From positions 124,001-188,000 of the forward strand of contig JAQGBZ010000054.1 of the NCBI GenBank assembly GCA_034687125.1: a DNA stretch of 64,000 nt, given 5' to 3'. The notes below the pieces were generated by a model. That model made no database searches. It had not been told where the DNA came from and saw nothing but the letters and a program-made list of their open reading frames with translations. The number at the start of each line of letters is the position of its first letter. The first letter of the stretch is position 1. Source of the stretch: Neelides folsomi. Its lineage: Eukaryota > Arthropoda > Collembola > Neelipleona > Neelidae. The position numbers were made by a program, and so were the translations under genes. Of the stretch, positions 16,579 through 30,482 are shown one piece after another.

Positions 16579-18668
16579 TGATTTGCCCTTATTAATTTTC
16601 TGATTTGGGACGACGACTTCCCCGCCATTTCTACTAATTCTTCTCACTCAGAATTAACTTTGTATTTTATTAAACTTGATCGTGCTTTTATAAGTTGGAG
16701 ATAAGTTTGTAAACGCTATTATTGTTACAATTTACAATAATGACGAACAAGTGTGCAATGTGACATTTAATAATTCTAATGATATTATAAGTTGACAACA
16801 AACTAGACTCAAATGCTGAAATCTTAATAACGAACTTGATAGATTCTTATTGTGTGCTCGTGTGAATAATTCGCAATGCGTATTAACATTAACACAGTGC
16901 AGAAAATAATGACATTCTTAATGTTAGTAATTTTTCACATTTTTAGCATAATATTTAATATGATCTCATGATGTGGAAGGGGCCGGAATACTTAAACTCA
17001 TGTCACCAGTGATTTTAGTCAGTATTGATTTACCAAAAAATATGATTTAATTAACGCTCAAAATACAAATAATAGTCAAATAGTGTAATTTTGCTAGTTA
17101 TAAAATTCACAAGAGATTTCATCTTTAGCACAGGAAATTAAGAATTTCAGTTTAAAGTTATAATTATTATTATAACTGTTTATGTGAAATGTGTAATTCT
17201 CAATAGATGAATGGATCTCTCAGAATTTCCTCGAGACCTCATAAATTGAACCACAAGTATTCGAAGAATCTCTATATCATTCATTTTTATTACTTTTAGT
17301 ACATAGATCCAAAATCTTAAAATGAAATATTTTATTTTTTGTACTCAATTGATTTAAAATCTTTATGGTGTTAATTTTTTTGCTAAATTCATCTCGAGGT
17401 AATTTGTAACTGTTAAACTTTAAGTTAATGATATTACTCAAAGATATTGCAATCTCTAGTCATTTGTCAATGATGCTGAGCTGAAGTGATGTTAATAAAA
17501 AGATGAAACTGAAATCGAAAGTCTATTTTCATTCACATACTTAGGTACATGCTTACATTATTATTCAACAGAGGATATTATGCGTTTAAATCATTATTTG
17601 ATCACTCTAAACTAAATTGATCTTAAAGCCGCTCACACTTTGCTTTTGAAGCATTTTGGGAGACACTTTGAAAAGTATCAAAACTCATCAAAATACCAAC
17701 AATAACAATAAAAAAATATAAACATTGATTTGTTAAAAGTGGTTACATTACAATTCGCCACAACAATGAGGATTTCAGGTTCAATGAACCACTAAAATTG
17801 AATAAATGAAAGTTATTCGCAAACTTTCCTATGTAAGTTTAAGTAGTTGTGCATATTACATTCTCATTGTACTTAAGACGTTTCTTTCCTCTCAAGTCTC
17901 AACCTTCACGTTCAATAGAAAATTGCAAACTTTCATGAAACCCAATAAATACTGAATAAAAGGCCTCTTTACACATTTTATTCTCTCTCAGAATCAGATA
18001 CCAGGATGTATGTAAAATTATAAATGTTATAAAACCCAAGAACGTGTTACATTTTCAATGGCAAAAAAAGCGCAAAATTAGTTGATAATTGAATTTTGAT
18101 AAAATCTATTCACAATGCATGAAATCCTAAACAAGTAAGTTGCATACTTATATGAAATTATCTAATTAAACATATACACTGCAATTACAATCACTTTTAA
18201 AGGCTATTAAGTCTCGCTCCCTCGGCTCATATCACGTCTCTCAAACTCAAATCTCTCCCCCCAACAAAGAGGTGATTTTAAGTATGTTGGTGTGTAACGG
18301 CATTATGTGTGACTTTTTATTCTATACAATACAAGTTTTTACTCTCGATTACGTTGGCTCAAAGGAGTTGTTGTCAGTATGTCTGTGGCTTTGACAAGAC
18401 ATAGTCGGAAAGTTTTTTGATTATTTATTTTTATATTCAATTCCTACTTTAAGTTATGTTAGATAAAAGAAGATAATTTGAAAATATTAAAAAATCTATA
18501 ATAAGCAATAAACGATTGGTTCAATATTCGGTCAACATAAATATGGAATAATTTGGTTCCGTTTGATCTGAAAATAAACGTGATACAAGTTTTATAAATA
18601 ATATACACACTATTGTATTCTGCCTTGTGATTTTGTGAGTGCAATTATATTTGTAGTGAGAAAGTGAG
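16579..18668. other. AT-rich intergenic region
   Basis: About 2.1 kb between the eMIC-type stop and the GMC oxidoreductase start. I see only AT-rich sequence with no supportable ORF, RNA gene or long repeat. The last few hundred bases must hold the promoter and 5' UTR of the next gene. Confidence 0.5.
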
Positions 18669-21600
18669 ATGGAGAGGCAAATGGTTAGAAATGGCTTATT
18701 AAGCCCGTTAGTTTCAACTATAATGTCTTTAGCCATTTATGGTGGATTTGCTGTAGTTCCGATCTTCATTCTTGAATATTCAGTTTTGGACGAATTCTCA
18801 GAACGACTCAATGTTTTAGAGAAACACGAAACTTTCGATTTCATTGTTGGTATTTTAATAAACGATTTTAAAGTCATTACTTTTAAAAAATTATAATAAA
18901 CTGTTTTGTAGTTGGAGCAGGAGTCTCGGGTTCAGTAGTGGCAAATAGATTAAGTAAAGAATACAAAGTGCTTCTTATTGAAGCTGGTGGTAAGATGACA
19001 ATTTGTGAAGAAAATCCTATCTTTACTATCATTTATTTATTTATACATACCATTTTAATACTTACCAAATACTTACCATTTTAATACTATTCGCTTTCAC
19101 AAATGAAAAATTCTATAAATGAAACATTAAATTAAAGGGGAACCAAATCCACTTCAGTCAATTCCAGCCGCTGCTCCTTTGTTCCTCAACAGTCCTCAAG
19201 TTGATTATATGTATCGAACAACACCACAAGATCATGCATGCCAGTCTTTAAATAATTTTGTAATGCCAAATTGTTTAGAATTTAAATTATTAAGAATTTC
19301 GGTTTATCGTTTTACAATAATTTATAATTTACTAAATACAGCAAAGTTTGTGGCCTAGAGGAAGATCCTTAGGAGGAACGTCGAATTTAAACTTTATGGT
19401 TTACGCTCGGGGGCATCCTTTAGATTATGACAACTGGGCTGAATTGACAGGAGACAACCGTTGGAGTTATGAAAATATTTTACCATTTTTTAAAATGTCC
19501 GAAAACTATGCGAGTCATGAAGGAAATTGTGAGCGAAGGAACATAATAAAAATCCTACCTAATCCTACCTAAGTCATAAAGTTATCTAATATAATCAAAA
19601 TCTTTTTAATGAATCTGAATAATGAAATGATTGACATTGAGAATTTAATGATCGCGAGTTGATCGTTTATTTTTATTTGGCTAGTGTTTTATCATGGTTC
19701 TGGGGGAGAATTGAATATTGAGCCAAGTCCATTTAACGACCTTGCAAGATATTTTGTCAAAGCTGCCGAAGAATCTGGTTATCCGAATGTAGACATCAAC
19801 GCACCTTATGATGAAGGCGAGTCACATGCTACTTTGATGTTGATCTTTCATTTCGATGTCAAAAGTTTTAATCATTGAAAGAGAAGGATTTTGATTGTTT
19901 TGCATGTTTAGGCTTTTCGCAATGTTTTTACACTACGAAGAATCGACGGCGTTGGGGAGCCTTTCAAGCTTTTCTTCAGCCCATTAGGGAGCAAAGGAAA
20001 AAATCACTCGTCATTCGCAAATTTTCAACTGTTACTAAAGTTCGACAACTATAGCCGCTCATTATAATTAGCAACTTCAAATCCTAATCAATTTAAATTT
20101 CATAATACTTATTATGTTATTATTATCATTATGCGATTTAATTATGAAGGCAATTACGTGTGCATAATATGAAAATCTTTTTTATTCACTGAAGGTACTA
20201 CTGAATGATAATAATGAAGCATTTGGTGTGGAATACGAGAGATTTGGCGTTAAAAGGACAGCAAAAGCTGGGAGAGAAGTGATCTTGAGGTATTATTCTT
20301 GTTTAACAATACACATACTACATATCCATACACAATACATTTGTGTATGTAATATGTTATTGTGTTATAATAATAATATTTTGAAAAATATATGAAATTT
20401 TATTTCTTTTAATTGAATATTTTAATGATTAAACTCTTTCAATATCATAAGTGCTGGGACAATTGGATCTGCAAAGATTTTAATGATTTCTGGAATTGGT
20501 CCGAAAGAGCATCTTGAAAGTCTTGGGGTGAGATAAATTATACTTACAAATTCCAATCAAAAAAAATAATCACATTGTGGGATAAAAAATATTTGAGCCT
20601 TATGTAAGGAATCATCGTATCATATTCATTACATGCTTAAATCACATTCTTTATTTTTTTAAAGATCAGAACGAAAGTTGATTTGCCAGTAGGAAAAAAT
20701 TTACAAGATCACGTCAGTAAGTAGTAATAATATTCATTATTAAAAGAGTCATACTATTTTATTATTGATTCATTAAGAAAACGAGAACCATATAAATCAT
20801 ATAATGTACATAATACATATAATTTGTATATTAATTCATCTTTTGATTGTAGTTGGACTAGTCGGCCCATTTTTCATCGATCAACCCCTTACGTTCTTAT
20901 TGGACAGAGACTCTGGCCCTTCTCATCTTGTCAACTATGCAATAAATGGGACAGGGCCTTTGAGTTCTTCTGGCGTGGCAGCGACGGGTTTCATTCACTC
21001 CCATCTTTCCAAAGAGCGGCTCAATGCGACTGGGCTTTCATGGGCTGACATTCAACTCATTTTGTTAGCCATCCCGATTCATCAACAAGGGCCCGAAAAA
21101 CTCGCCGAACTTTACAATCTCAATCCTCAAATTGCGGAAGAATTCTACAGGCCTGCGGCTGGGAAGGATTCTTTCCACATTATGAGCATTGCAAGCAGAC
21201 CAAAGTCAAGAGGAGAAATTCGTCTTGCTTCAGCTGACCCCAATCAACGGCCACTCATCAACCCAAACTATCTTTCAAATGAATACGATGTAAACATCAT
21301 TTTAGAAGGTAAAAACTTTTATATATAATCTTAAAGGTATTATTTTTGATAATTTTTAAATGATGAAAAAATTGACTTTAAAAGATAAGTATCAGTATAA
21401 AAGTAATCATAATTAATATGATATAAATTATTTATAATTTTTGTCTTTTTTATTATAGGTATAATAAAAGCGATAGCTTTAGTTGAAGAAACCAACGTTT
21501 TTAAATCCGTTGGAGGAAGATTGAATCCAACTCCTTTCCCATCTTGCAAACATCTCGAATATAGGAGTTTGAATTATTGGGAATGTTACCTTCGGCATTT

Positions 21601-21817
21601 CACCCTCTCCGTTTATCACCAATGTGGAACTTGTAAAATGGGGAGACCGGAGGATCCAACGGCTGTTGTTGACTCAACCCTTAGAGTCATTGGAGTTAAT
21701 AGATTGAGAGTTATTGACGCTTCAATCATGCCAGAAATTGTTTCTAGCAACATTCAAGCAGCTTGTTATGCTATAGGAGAAATGGGAGCAAAGTTTATTT
21801 TGGAGTCGAACAAATGA
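18669..21817 (+). CDS. GMC (glucose-methanol-choline) oxidoreductase, FAD-dependent
   Basis: Exons: 18669-18849, 18912-18989, 19138-19259, 19342-19528, 19685-19816, 19912-20039, 20195-20289, 20452-20527, 20665-20716, 20853-21308, 21459-21817 (621 aa), all phase-consistent. The N-terminus has a hydrophobic segment (about residues 18-36), suggesting a signal anchor. It is followed by the FAD-binding GAGVSGSVVANRLS and LLIEAGG, then PRGRSLGGTSNLNFMVYARG (GMC signature 1) and AGTIGSAKILMISGIGP (signature 2). C-terminally, YHQCGTCKMG carries the catalytic His, and SSNIQAACYAIGE has Asn at the second active-site position. The substrate is unknown; insect relatives include glucose dehydrogenase and ninaG. 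The intron after 19816 uses a GC donor (GAAG|GCGAGT), demanded by phase and by the conserved Gly-Phe-Ser-Gln junction. Confidence 0.92.
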
Positions 21818-22383
21818 CATTGTAAATTAAACTTTCTTTGAATATCTTCTTTCACCTTTATAAGTAATGATAAAACAAAATATAGCTTTATTACCATTTG
21901 ATCTTCCAGTGTTAATAAATTTTTTCCCAAATATTTATTTCAATATTCCATCCGTTCATTATACAATATATTTACATTATATTTATAAGTTCATTAAATA
22001 TCAATACAATTTTTAATATGAACACAATTCTATGTGATAACATAAAACGTTACTTTTATATAAAACCAAACATCAATTAATAAAAGACTCTTAAAATATA
22101 TGTTTTGAGAATATAAAATATGAGAAAATGTTTTACTTATACGGTATACGTAGTGCAACATAGCATACATATTTCATCAATCCAAATAAATGCATTCTCA
22201 AGTGCATAGTGCATCACTTTATTTTGCTGCATTGCCGTCCCTTGCATAAAGAAATGAACTCTTCAAATAGGGATCGTAGTAGTTGAGAAATGTTGTTGCA
22301 TTGAGTCTAAACCCTCACGACTCTTTCCAATGTTCGCGGTAGAAGCAAGATAAAGATACTCAGGAGGACGAGGGACGTTAATA
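21818..22383. other. AT-rich spacer between GMC oxidoreductase and C2H2 gene
   Basis: This 566-bp stretch contains the GMC 3' UTR and the promoter of the next gene. Nothing distinctive was seen. Confidence 0.5.
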
Positions 22384-25300
22384 ATGCGAAGGCGGAGGCT
22401 AAGAACGATTCTTTTAAAAAAGACCATTATGAAGCGTGAGAAAATGGGATGGAATAAATTTGTCTTGGGATCTTCATCTCGGAACAATTTCCTATGGCCA
22501 AGTCTGAGTCCAAATGACGAACTCCTTCGAGCATCCAAGGCAAGGCCGAGTCGAAAATGTAAGTTTGTTTATACACCTTTTCCTATTATTACTCTATTGT
22601 ATATAAAGCCAAACATGTTTTTTATTTTAAAATTTCTATATGGGTTCACAGTTAAGGTCATGTGTATGCTGTGTTATAAATGGACGAGGACGAGACAAGA
22701 CCTGGAAAATCATTTTAGAGAAGAACATCAAAAATTAAAGCTTTATAAATGCCGGATTTGTGCGAAATTGTTCGAGGCCAGATTTCTTTGTCTTCGTCAT
22801 GAGGAAATTCACAAATACGACGTAAACGTTCCTTATCAAAAGTAAGCTACGTTTTTTAAGTTTTTAAATCCCGCTTGTAAAATAGACTCTTTTATTATCT
22901 TTTTCTAATTATTAATATTTGGTTTAACTATTTATTATAACATCATTACAATAATATCTTAATTTTGTTATAACTTTTCAAGTTTTATAATTCTCTTTTT
23001 ATTTTATATTACTTTTACATTTATTTTACAAAATTAAAAGTTATTAACTGTAAGACTATAAAATGGGAATTGGAGAATATATTTATTAACGGTGTTCATA
23101 TTATTTCAGTTTATTCCCATCTGCCGATCTTCCGCTGGACACTTTCGTTCCTAATCATCCACTGAAGCGTCTTCGTACCTGTCCTCTCACCGAATGGTAT
23201 AAGAAGGAATTAGAAGAAATTCTCGAGACCGTTGCTGAAACTCCTTATAATTGTATTGACTGTCCACAAACATTTTCATCTGACGAGGAATTGAGAAATC
23301 ATTTCGAATTGACCCACGCCTCTCAGGAATGTATTTTTTGTTATAAGAAGTTTGATAATCAACACATTTACGACTTTCATCTTTCAAAATCACATGATGC
23401 CGCGATTCCTCGAATGAACATCGTTGGGGGTTTATTCGCTAAGCGGCAAATTGAAAGAAAAGTCGCTATGGAAGAAGTTGATATGGCCAGAAGCTCAATT
23501 GAGTTTTTTCATTCTTATGCTCTCGGATCGGATCTCGACCCTTACCAATACAATCGACCCAACCTGACTGAATTAAGGACAATTGCCGATTATAATGAAT
23601 TTAACAGTGATGAACAGCAAAATATAAACAAGCCCAAGGCCAAGAGGAAAAATTGTAAGTTCACTCACATTAATTTTAATTACCTATTAATATATCATTT
23701 CATATATTTTACCCAATTGTACTAACATCTAAAATGAATAACCTTTGTGAAGTATTTTTATTATCGATTGAGAGAATGAAAAAAAAATTGTTCGGCTGTT
23801 TAGAGAAGAGAAGGGTAAAGAGTCCAATTTTTATATCCTTCTATCCTTTCCCTACTCTCTGGCCATCAGAACATAAATTTATTTTCATGCAGATTATCCT
23901 AAGATAGAAAATACCTTATATAGTTAAAGAACGAAGATAAGGAATACCGACTTACACTTTAGAAAGAGCTAAATAAGGAAAAGCTTCAGCTAAGAATCCC
24001 CTCTCCGTAGCAGCGATGTACTCAAAGGGTGTACTTTTACCCTGTGGGTACTTGTATCGTTATATTTATACCTTTATTACCTACTTATTTTTATTCTTTG
24101 CCCCTCCATAGCCCAATCAATGCAATAAGTATTCCAATTTAAAATAAGAGAATACTTTACAATATTCTTATGTTTCACTAATTAATGAATGTTTGATGTT
24201 TTAAATTTTGAATGACATTTTTATTAAAATAATTTTAGCTGCTACCATCACCGCTAACAAAGACGCAGTTGTGACTTGGGAATCCGAAGAGAAAGAGCGG
24301 ATGAGACGAGAAGGGAAGAAATGGTGCCCCAATTGCAAGAAAAGCTTTGAGGATCATAATGAGTATCAGGAACACATGCAGCAACATCTCCTCGACCGCC
24401 CATATGTTTGTCAATACTGCGGGAAAGGATTTCGATCCCCAAGTAATCGGAAGGAGCATGAAAGGACTCATACTGGAGAAAAACCATACACATGTCCATT
24501 TTGCAACCGAGGCTTCACACAGAGTTCCAATCTCAAAAAACACATGCAAATTCATAAAGACATCAACACATTGCAGTAAGTTTTCTTTTATTAATTTGCA
24601 TATGAATACTGAAATTTACTTACTTTTAGTTAAATATTCTTATAAGTCATATACATAATATACTCTAGAATAGAAACTATAATATTATAAATAATAATAT
24701 TCCCTTATTAGACTAATGACAAATCCCTTTTAACCCAGATGTACAAAGTGCGGAAAACAGTTTATTAAAGAATCGAGTCTCATTCTCCATCAAAGGAGTC
24801 ATTCCACAGAAAGAAAATTCAAATGCCATCAATGCGATAGGGCTTATAACTACAGCAGTCTTCTTCGACGACAGTAATTTATTTATTATAATCATTTATT
24901 ATACTTTGAAATAACAATTGGATAAATAGCATCAAATCCATATTGGCTGCTTCTATATTTTAATTCGTTCTACTATACTTTAGTTTAGATATCTATTTCT
25001 AATTCAATTGTTAACATTATCGAATACAAATTGATTTCATTTCATTCTTATTTTTAGTCTTCGAGTTCACACTGGCGAGACTCCTTATCAATGCGATGAT
25101 TGCGGCCTTCCTTTTTATGAGCTTGTGTCTCTCAAATATCACAAGTGAGAAATGACAATCCTATAATATTCACATTATAATTCAAACTTATAAGAAATTC
25201 ATTCTTTTATAAGATATTAATGTTATTAAATTAATGGTTTTTTAGGGTTAAAGCACATTCGTTAGAACGGCCGTTTAAATGTTCATATTGCAACAAAGGC

Positions 25301-26185
25301 TTCATTCTCTCGTCGGACCACAAGAAACATCTCAAGATTGCTCATCGAATTACTTATTTTCCCAATATGCTTGTAAAGAAGCAGGAGTTTCCAGATTTTC
25401 AGGAAAGTTACATCATTGACGAGACGATGGATTCATCGCTGGATCAACATATGATGGAAATGGAAGACCAGAATGAAGTTCCGATGGATGATTTAATCGA
25501 GCCATCGATTTGTAATTTCGTACTTCAGGAGAAACCTGTTCCAGTTCCAGTCGAAGACGAGAAGGTTCAACCAATTAGGATTTCAAAGGTCCAAGAGAAA
25601 AAACGGTCAGTGAAACGCCATCCAAAGCGACCCGAAAAGCGAAAGCGAAAAGAACCACATGTGATAAATAAAAAGGTCAATATTATAATTAATCACAATA
25701 ATGTTACTGAAAATAGTAGAGGGACAAATCGACCCAATACAAGGAGTGCAGAGGTAAGGAGAAAACCATTAAAATTCCGAGATGAGGATGATGATGATGA
25801 TGAGACGGAAGGTGTAACTGTAAGGAGGGTAAAACGGAGAAAGGTTGCTCACTATGATAATGATGATCTTGAGGATAATGTAATTACAAGGAAATTGGCC
25901 GTTGTACCACCTCCGCAGCCTCCAAAACTCCGGATTTATAATTATGATAATGAGGGGAGTGAAGGGTCTTTAGGAGAAGACGAGATTCCCAAACTGGTCC
26001 AATATGGAGACAATGAGTCTCCGATAAAGGAGGGGAAAGAGGAAGAAAGGTCAGACGAGGATGATGAGGAATCTCTCCCTGAGATTCCTTTCGAAGCGAC
26101 GATGACTGAGGGAAATGCGGAGGAAGAAGGAGAAACGGTCATGTGGTCTGGCTCAGGTTCTAATGAGTTTATCATGTTCAATTAA
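22384..26185 (+). CDS. C2H2 zinc-finger protein, about eleven fingers with acidic C-terminal tail
   Basis: Exons: 22384-22558, 22652-22841, 23110-23654, 24239-24575, 24739-24873, 25058-25144, 25246-26185 (802 aa from the first ATG; an in-frame ATG at about 22429 is also possible). Two fingers lie in exon 2 and two in exon 3. Three canonical fingers joined by a TGEKPY linker follow in exon 4, then single fingers spread over the last exons. Finger halves are interrupted by introns in phase. The last exon adds about 270 residues with basic stretches and long Asp/Glu-rich runs, typical of a nuclear regulator's low-complexity tail. I do not recognise an orthologue. It is tail-to-tail with another zinc-finger gene (next entry), about 245 bp between stops. 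Confidence 0.85.
23655..24238 (+). other. Intron of the eleven-finger gene
   Basis: Donor AATT|GTAAGT and acceptor ATTTTAG agree in phase (1 plus 2 nt). Positions 23790-24060 are less AT-rich than neighbouring introns and contain a cluster of CTACC/GTACT-type words, but no ORF or structure I can support. Confidence 0.6.
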
Positions 26186-26429
26186 TCTTAATTCACTATT
26201 TAGCATTATTTTGTCATGTTCAATAATTATACCTTATTAATTACCTTTAGTGTAATTTAAATATCATGAGAAAGAAATTAAATATATTATTCTGAATGAA
26301 TAAAAACATATTATATTTGTTTAAATAAATTATATAATCTTTCTTTAAAACTGGTTCATTAATTTAAGCACAATTACTGGAATATAATCTGAATTAAACA
26401 TATTATGGATAACACTTCATATATTTTAA

Positions 26430-28240
26430 TTACTCTAGCATTATGGCATCATCGTTGATAGAAACTTGATCATCTTCTACTTCATCTTTAACTTCGACAT
26501 TAATTAGCTCAATGTTGTCAATTAGAATGAGACTCGCATTTCCGAATCCTTCATTTTCATCAAGGATGTTATGATTATCAGATTCTTCGGTCATGTCAAT
26601 ATCAGTCTCATCTTTTGAGTCCAATTCTGGTTTACTTTGATTCATTTTACTCGGAGATTTGAATGTACAATGATGAGAAGAATGTTCTTGTAGTTCACAT
26701 TTGTTATCAAACATTAATCCACAGGCCGAACATGCAATTGGCTTTGTCGAAGAATGCAGGATCTTGACATGTCTATTCATTTGTATCGTAGTCTTGAACA
26801 TTTTGTGGCAGTGAGTTGACTTGACTGTTTTCTCTTTATGATGGCTCAGCTCATGCTCGTTTTTGTCTCGATTTGAGAGAAATCCTTTTTTGCAAATTGA
26901 GCAAGAAAATGAAGCAATTCCAGTATGAGTACATAAATGGTGTTTAAGACTTTGATCATTTCCGAAATCTTTTCCTAAAAATTATACCAAATAATAAATT
27001 TTTAATTACATATAAATTAGATTTGATTATAAGATAAAAGAGAAATTATAATATTTTGTTGATAAAAGCAAATAAATTAAAATATAAATTACCACAATAT
27101 TCGCATATGAAAGGCCTTGAATTGGTATGAGTCCTTTCATGATTCTCAAGACTTCCCTTGTCTTTGAAATCTTTATTGCATGAGGAGCAAACAAAACATT
27201 TCTTTTTTCCTTCATGAATTCTTCTAATGTGAATTGACATTTTTTCTTTATTCCGAAATTTGTATTTGCATTTATCCATGGGACAATTAAGTTTTTTTAC
27301 ATCATCCATTCTCGAATTCGGATTCTCTTGAGCAGAATCATTACGCAATTTTTCTAATGATTTATGATACGCATTTAATATTTGGTTCGCAAGTGGATCT
27401 TTTGACCGGTGTGTTTTGACAGTTGACCTATTTCTCCCATTGCTGATTGCAGGCCCAACACGTTTATTCGGTTTAGTATTCGAAGTGCTGATTTGGATGG
27501 GAGTAAGTGAGTTTTCAACTGTATCAAAGTCAGCCGCGTTATCATCAATTTGATAATTAATTGACTCTGGAAACTCTGGATTAGCACTACCGGAAAGTTC
27601 TACAATAGAGATATAAAAAACACATATAAGTTTAATGAAATATTAAGTATTAGGCAAATTAATAATTTTACAATATTCACTACAATTACATACACCTACT
27701 TTTGTATATTAGATTTCTCAAATCAGAATTATTTTCTTTCTTTTCAGTTTCTTCTTGACAGAACTCTCCCAATCCCAACGATTTGTCTTCTTCTAGATCC
27801 AACAAAGGACCTGACTTTTCGAAATTTCTTCGAAATTTATATTCCCATTTTTTCCTCAAAGCTTTAATCCGTTCGTTTATGGCTTTACGTTCGTTAATCT
27901 CCTCTGAGACTTTGTTGTAAAACAGGATGCAATTGTCACAATAATCCGCATTCGATAATGACATCCATTGTATGGATGAATCGCAATTTTCAATATTTAA
28001 GAGTTCACAAATTGCATCTTCGATTGATTCTCTTTCGATTGTCTCTCTCCGAATGACACACCAGCAAGTTAAACAGTATTTTCTAGGTTTCTGTTTTGGT
28101 ACAATTTCGATCGGTTTTTCTTTTGAAACGTCAATATTATTCGCTTCTGTCTCTGTGTTTAATTTATTGTTGAGAGCGAGATTTTTAATTCTTGCTTTTC
28201 GTGATCTACGTGACCCACCAAATGGTTTATTTCTCGACAT
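26430..28240 (-). CDS. C2H2 zinc-finger protein with ZAD-like N-terminus
   Basis: Minus-strand exons: 28240-27700, 27599-27093, 26974-26430 (530 aa), phase-consistent. Near the N-terminus a CLTC pair (Cys56, Cys59) and a CDNC pair (Cys101, Cys104) flank a helical stretch, the spacing expected of a zinc-finger-associated domain (ZAD). ZADs let arthropod regulators dimerise. Five or six C2H2 fingers follow, one cut by the second intron; one (around KSTHCHKMF) has lost the normal first-Cys spacing. The C-terminus is acidic. The start ATG lies just after a basic-compatible leader and gives the longest open frame. The target is unknown; the ZAD call is by pattern only. Confidence 0.8.
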
Positions 28241-28960
28241 TATTCTTTATGAATGGGGAGATTGGAACGATAAACAAAGACCAAATGACCAAAGACGAAA
28301 ACGAAAAGAAAACGAAGAAAATTTCTACAAGAAATTATTGCGAATTTGAATGCCTAGTGCTTCGCGGGATGTTTCGTTTGATGGATTGATAGCCTTTAGC
28401 CTTTATTCTATACACTTATACTTGTTTAATTACTTGCAATTTCTTTAAGTTCTTTATAGCCTGTCAGTTTCAAAAATAATGATAATTATTTAACTGACAT
28501 TGAATATTTAATTCTTACTTAATACTTCTTTGGGTTTGTAGGAATTTAGGAATAATATAATATTAAGAATACATTTCAAGGCATACGCTCTATAATTTGG
28601 ATAAATATTGATGAATAAATGAGTAATTTAAAACAACTTTACTCGAACAATTACTTTATTTGCTTCAAGTTAAATACTATGTAATTGTCTAAATATATAT
28701 TATTATGAACTTATAAATTTATTGTAATTTCATTTTTATAAGTTTACATTGATAATGATCCGATCATAATGTTTAGAATTCTTGGAATTCGACCAAATGA
28801 TAAGGTGTAAATTATAATTTAAGAATTTCATTTAATATGTAAGTAGATTCAAATTTAATTTTATGCATAAGAAGCATCATATTTCAAAGAAGTGTGAACG
28901 GTATTACAATAATTAAATTAAATTATAAATATAGGCACTGGCAGAAATATTTTTCAGTAC
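28241..28960. other. Intergenic region between ZAD-like gene and Rpn13
   Basis: 720 bp holding the promoter of the minus-strand ZAD-like gene and the 3' UTR of Rpn13. AT-rich; nothing else was recognised. Confidence 0.5.
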
Positions 28961-30482
28961 TCAGTCAGTACTCATCTGCTCTTCGGCTTCTTCCTCCTAA
29001 AAAAGAAAATTTATAATTACATTTTTATTCACAGTTGGATAAAATTATTAGCATAAAATCATTTAAATAAAATGTGAAATACATAAGAATTAAATATAAT
29101 TATACCTTTTCCCCATCTTGAATGGCTTTGAGGAATCTTTCAAGGTTTCCTTCATTTGCTGCTTTCACGGCCTCGTCACCTAATCCAAATTGGCTAATGA
29201 GTGGTCCAAGTTGACCAGATGGAAATGCGGCACAGAACGAAGTAAGGGCCGATTGAAACTGTGGCGAATTGAGAGTCTCTTCTAAATTGATAAGCGGGTC
29301 AACTTCATGCCCAAATTGAGGTAAAAGAGGTGCGAGTTTCGTCACGGTCTTTGGATTGCTCTTGATTCTGTCAACAACTTCGCTTGAAAGTCCGGAGCTC
29401 AAATTAACTATAAAATGTATAATTTATAAAAATAATTACTTATTCATTCATTTCATTACGTGAAATTGAGAAATTCCATAATCAAAATGTGACTGATAAA
29501 GTAATAAAAACATTATTTACCATCCTGAGGTGTTTGTGGAGTGAAGGAGTTGAGAATTTTTTGAAGGTCCTGGAGTTGAACTTGTCTCCCAGATGATCCA
29601 GTTGATGAAGAAGGTGCGGAAGGAGCTGGTTGTGTAGGAGCAGCGGGGGTTGGTGGAGCAGCAGCTGCAGCAGCAGCAGAAGATTCTGATGATTTCTTCG
29701 ATTGTCCTTTCCCAGCTCCTCCGAGTTGACTCAGTTGTTGAAGCAGAGCTGAAGAAGATCCTTGACCTCTCAACTCGCTCATTCCTCCGATGAGCTGCAA
29801 CAATTGACTTTCACTCATGGATGAGAGGAGTGATTGCATGTCTTGTTCCGAAGGGGCTCCAGAACCAGATCCGCTCGAACCTCCTGTTTTATTCAATGCT
29901 TCGTTCACCTTCACTACAAGATCTTCGTCATTATTGGTCGGTTCTTGCATCCAGAAAAACAATCTGAGAAATAATTAATATTCCATTAAATATTGAGTTG
30001 TATTACTTTTTTAATAATTTGCAATATTGCATTATTTGGTGAATTATTTAATGAATAGTGTGCTAATTAAAATAACGAACATTAATTTTTAAACGTACTT
30101 TCGAGAAGATGCCTTGAATTTCAAAATGAATACTCTCTCTGATGTGCAGTTCTTCACCTTTTTATATTCGCAATCGTCTGGGAAAATGATGAGATCCTGG
30201 GATATAATTAAAGTGAGAGTAATTTAATTAGTTTCTTGAAAAAATCCAGTACAAATGAAAACATATAGTATTTTTAAATTTTACATCTTCGACAGAGCTT
30301 GTTTTCCGATCCTTCCAGCAGAAATGGGTGAGTCCATCTTCGGAAGTGTAAATGTAAACTTGACCTTTTCGCTTGTCGGGATGAACCATGTTCTGCCCAG
30401 GTTTCATCGTCATTTTCCCTGCTCGGAACTCAACGAGGTTTTTGGTCCCTCCTGACCTTGCTTGAGAACCAAAGAGGGCCAT
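28961..30482 (-). CDS. Rpn13: Proteasomal ubiquitin receptor Rpn13/ADRM1
   Basis: Subunit of the 26S proteasome cap. It binds ubiquitin through an N-terminal Pru domain and activates the deubiquitinase UCH37 through its C-terminal DEUBAD domain. Minus-strand exons: 30482-30285, 30196-30099, 29963-29521, 29407-29106, 28996-28961 (358 aa; human ADRM1 is about 407). The Pru domain (about residues 10-125) shows [30 protein letters not shown] and the FFWMQEP motif. The middle is a Ser/Gly/Ala/Pro-rich linker with a poly-Ala run, as in other animals. The DEUBAD region (about 245-345) is intact, and the protein ends in a short acidic exon. It shares an 804-bp divergent 5' region with NCAPG. Confidence 0.95.
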
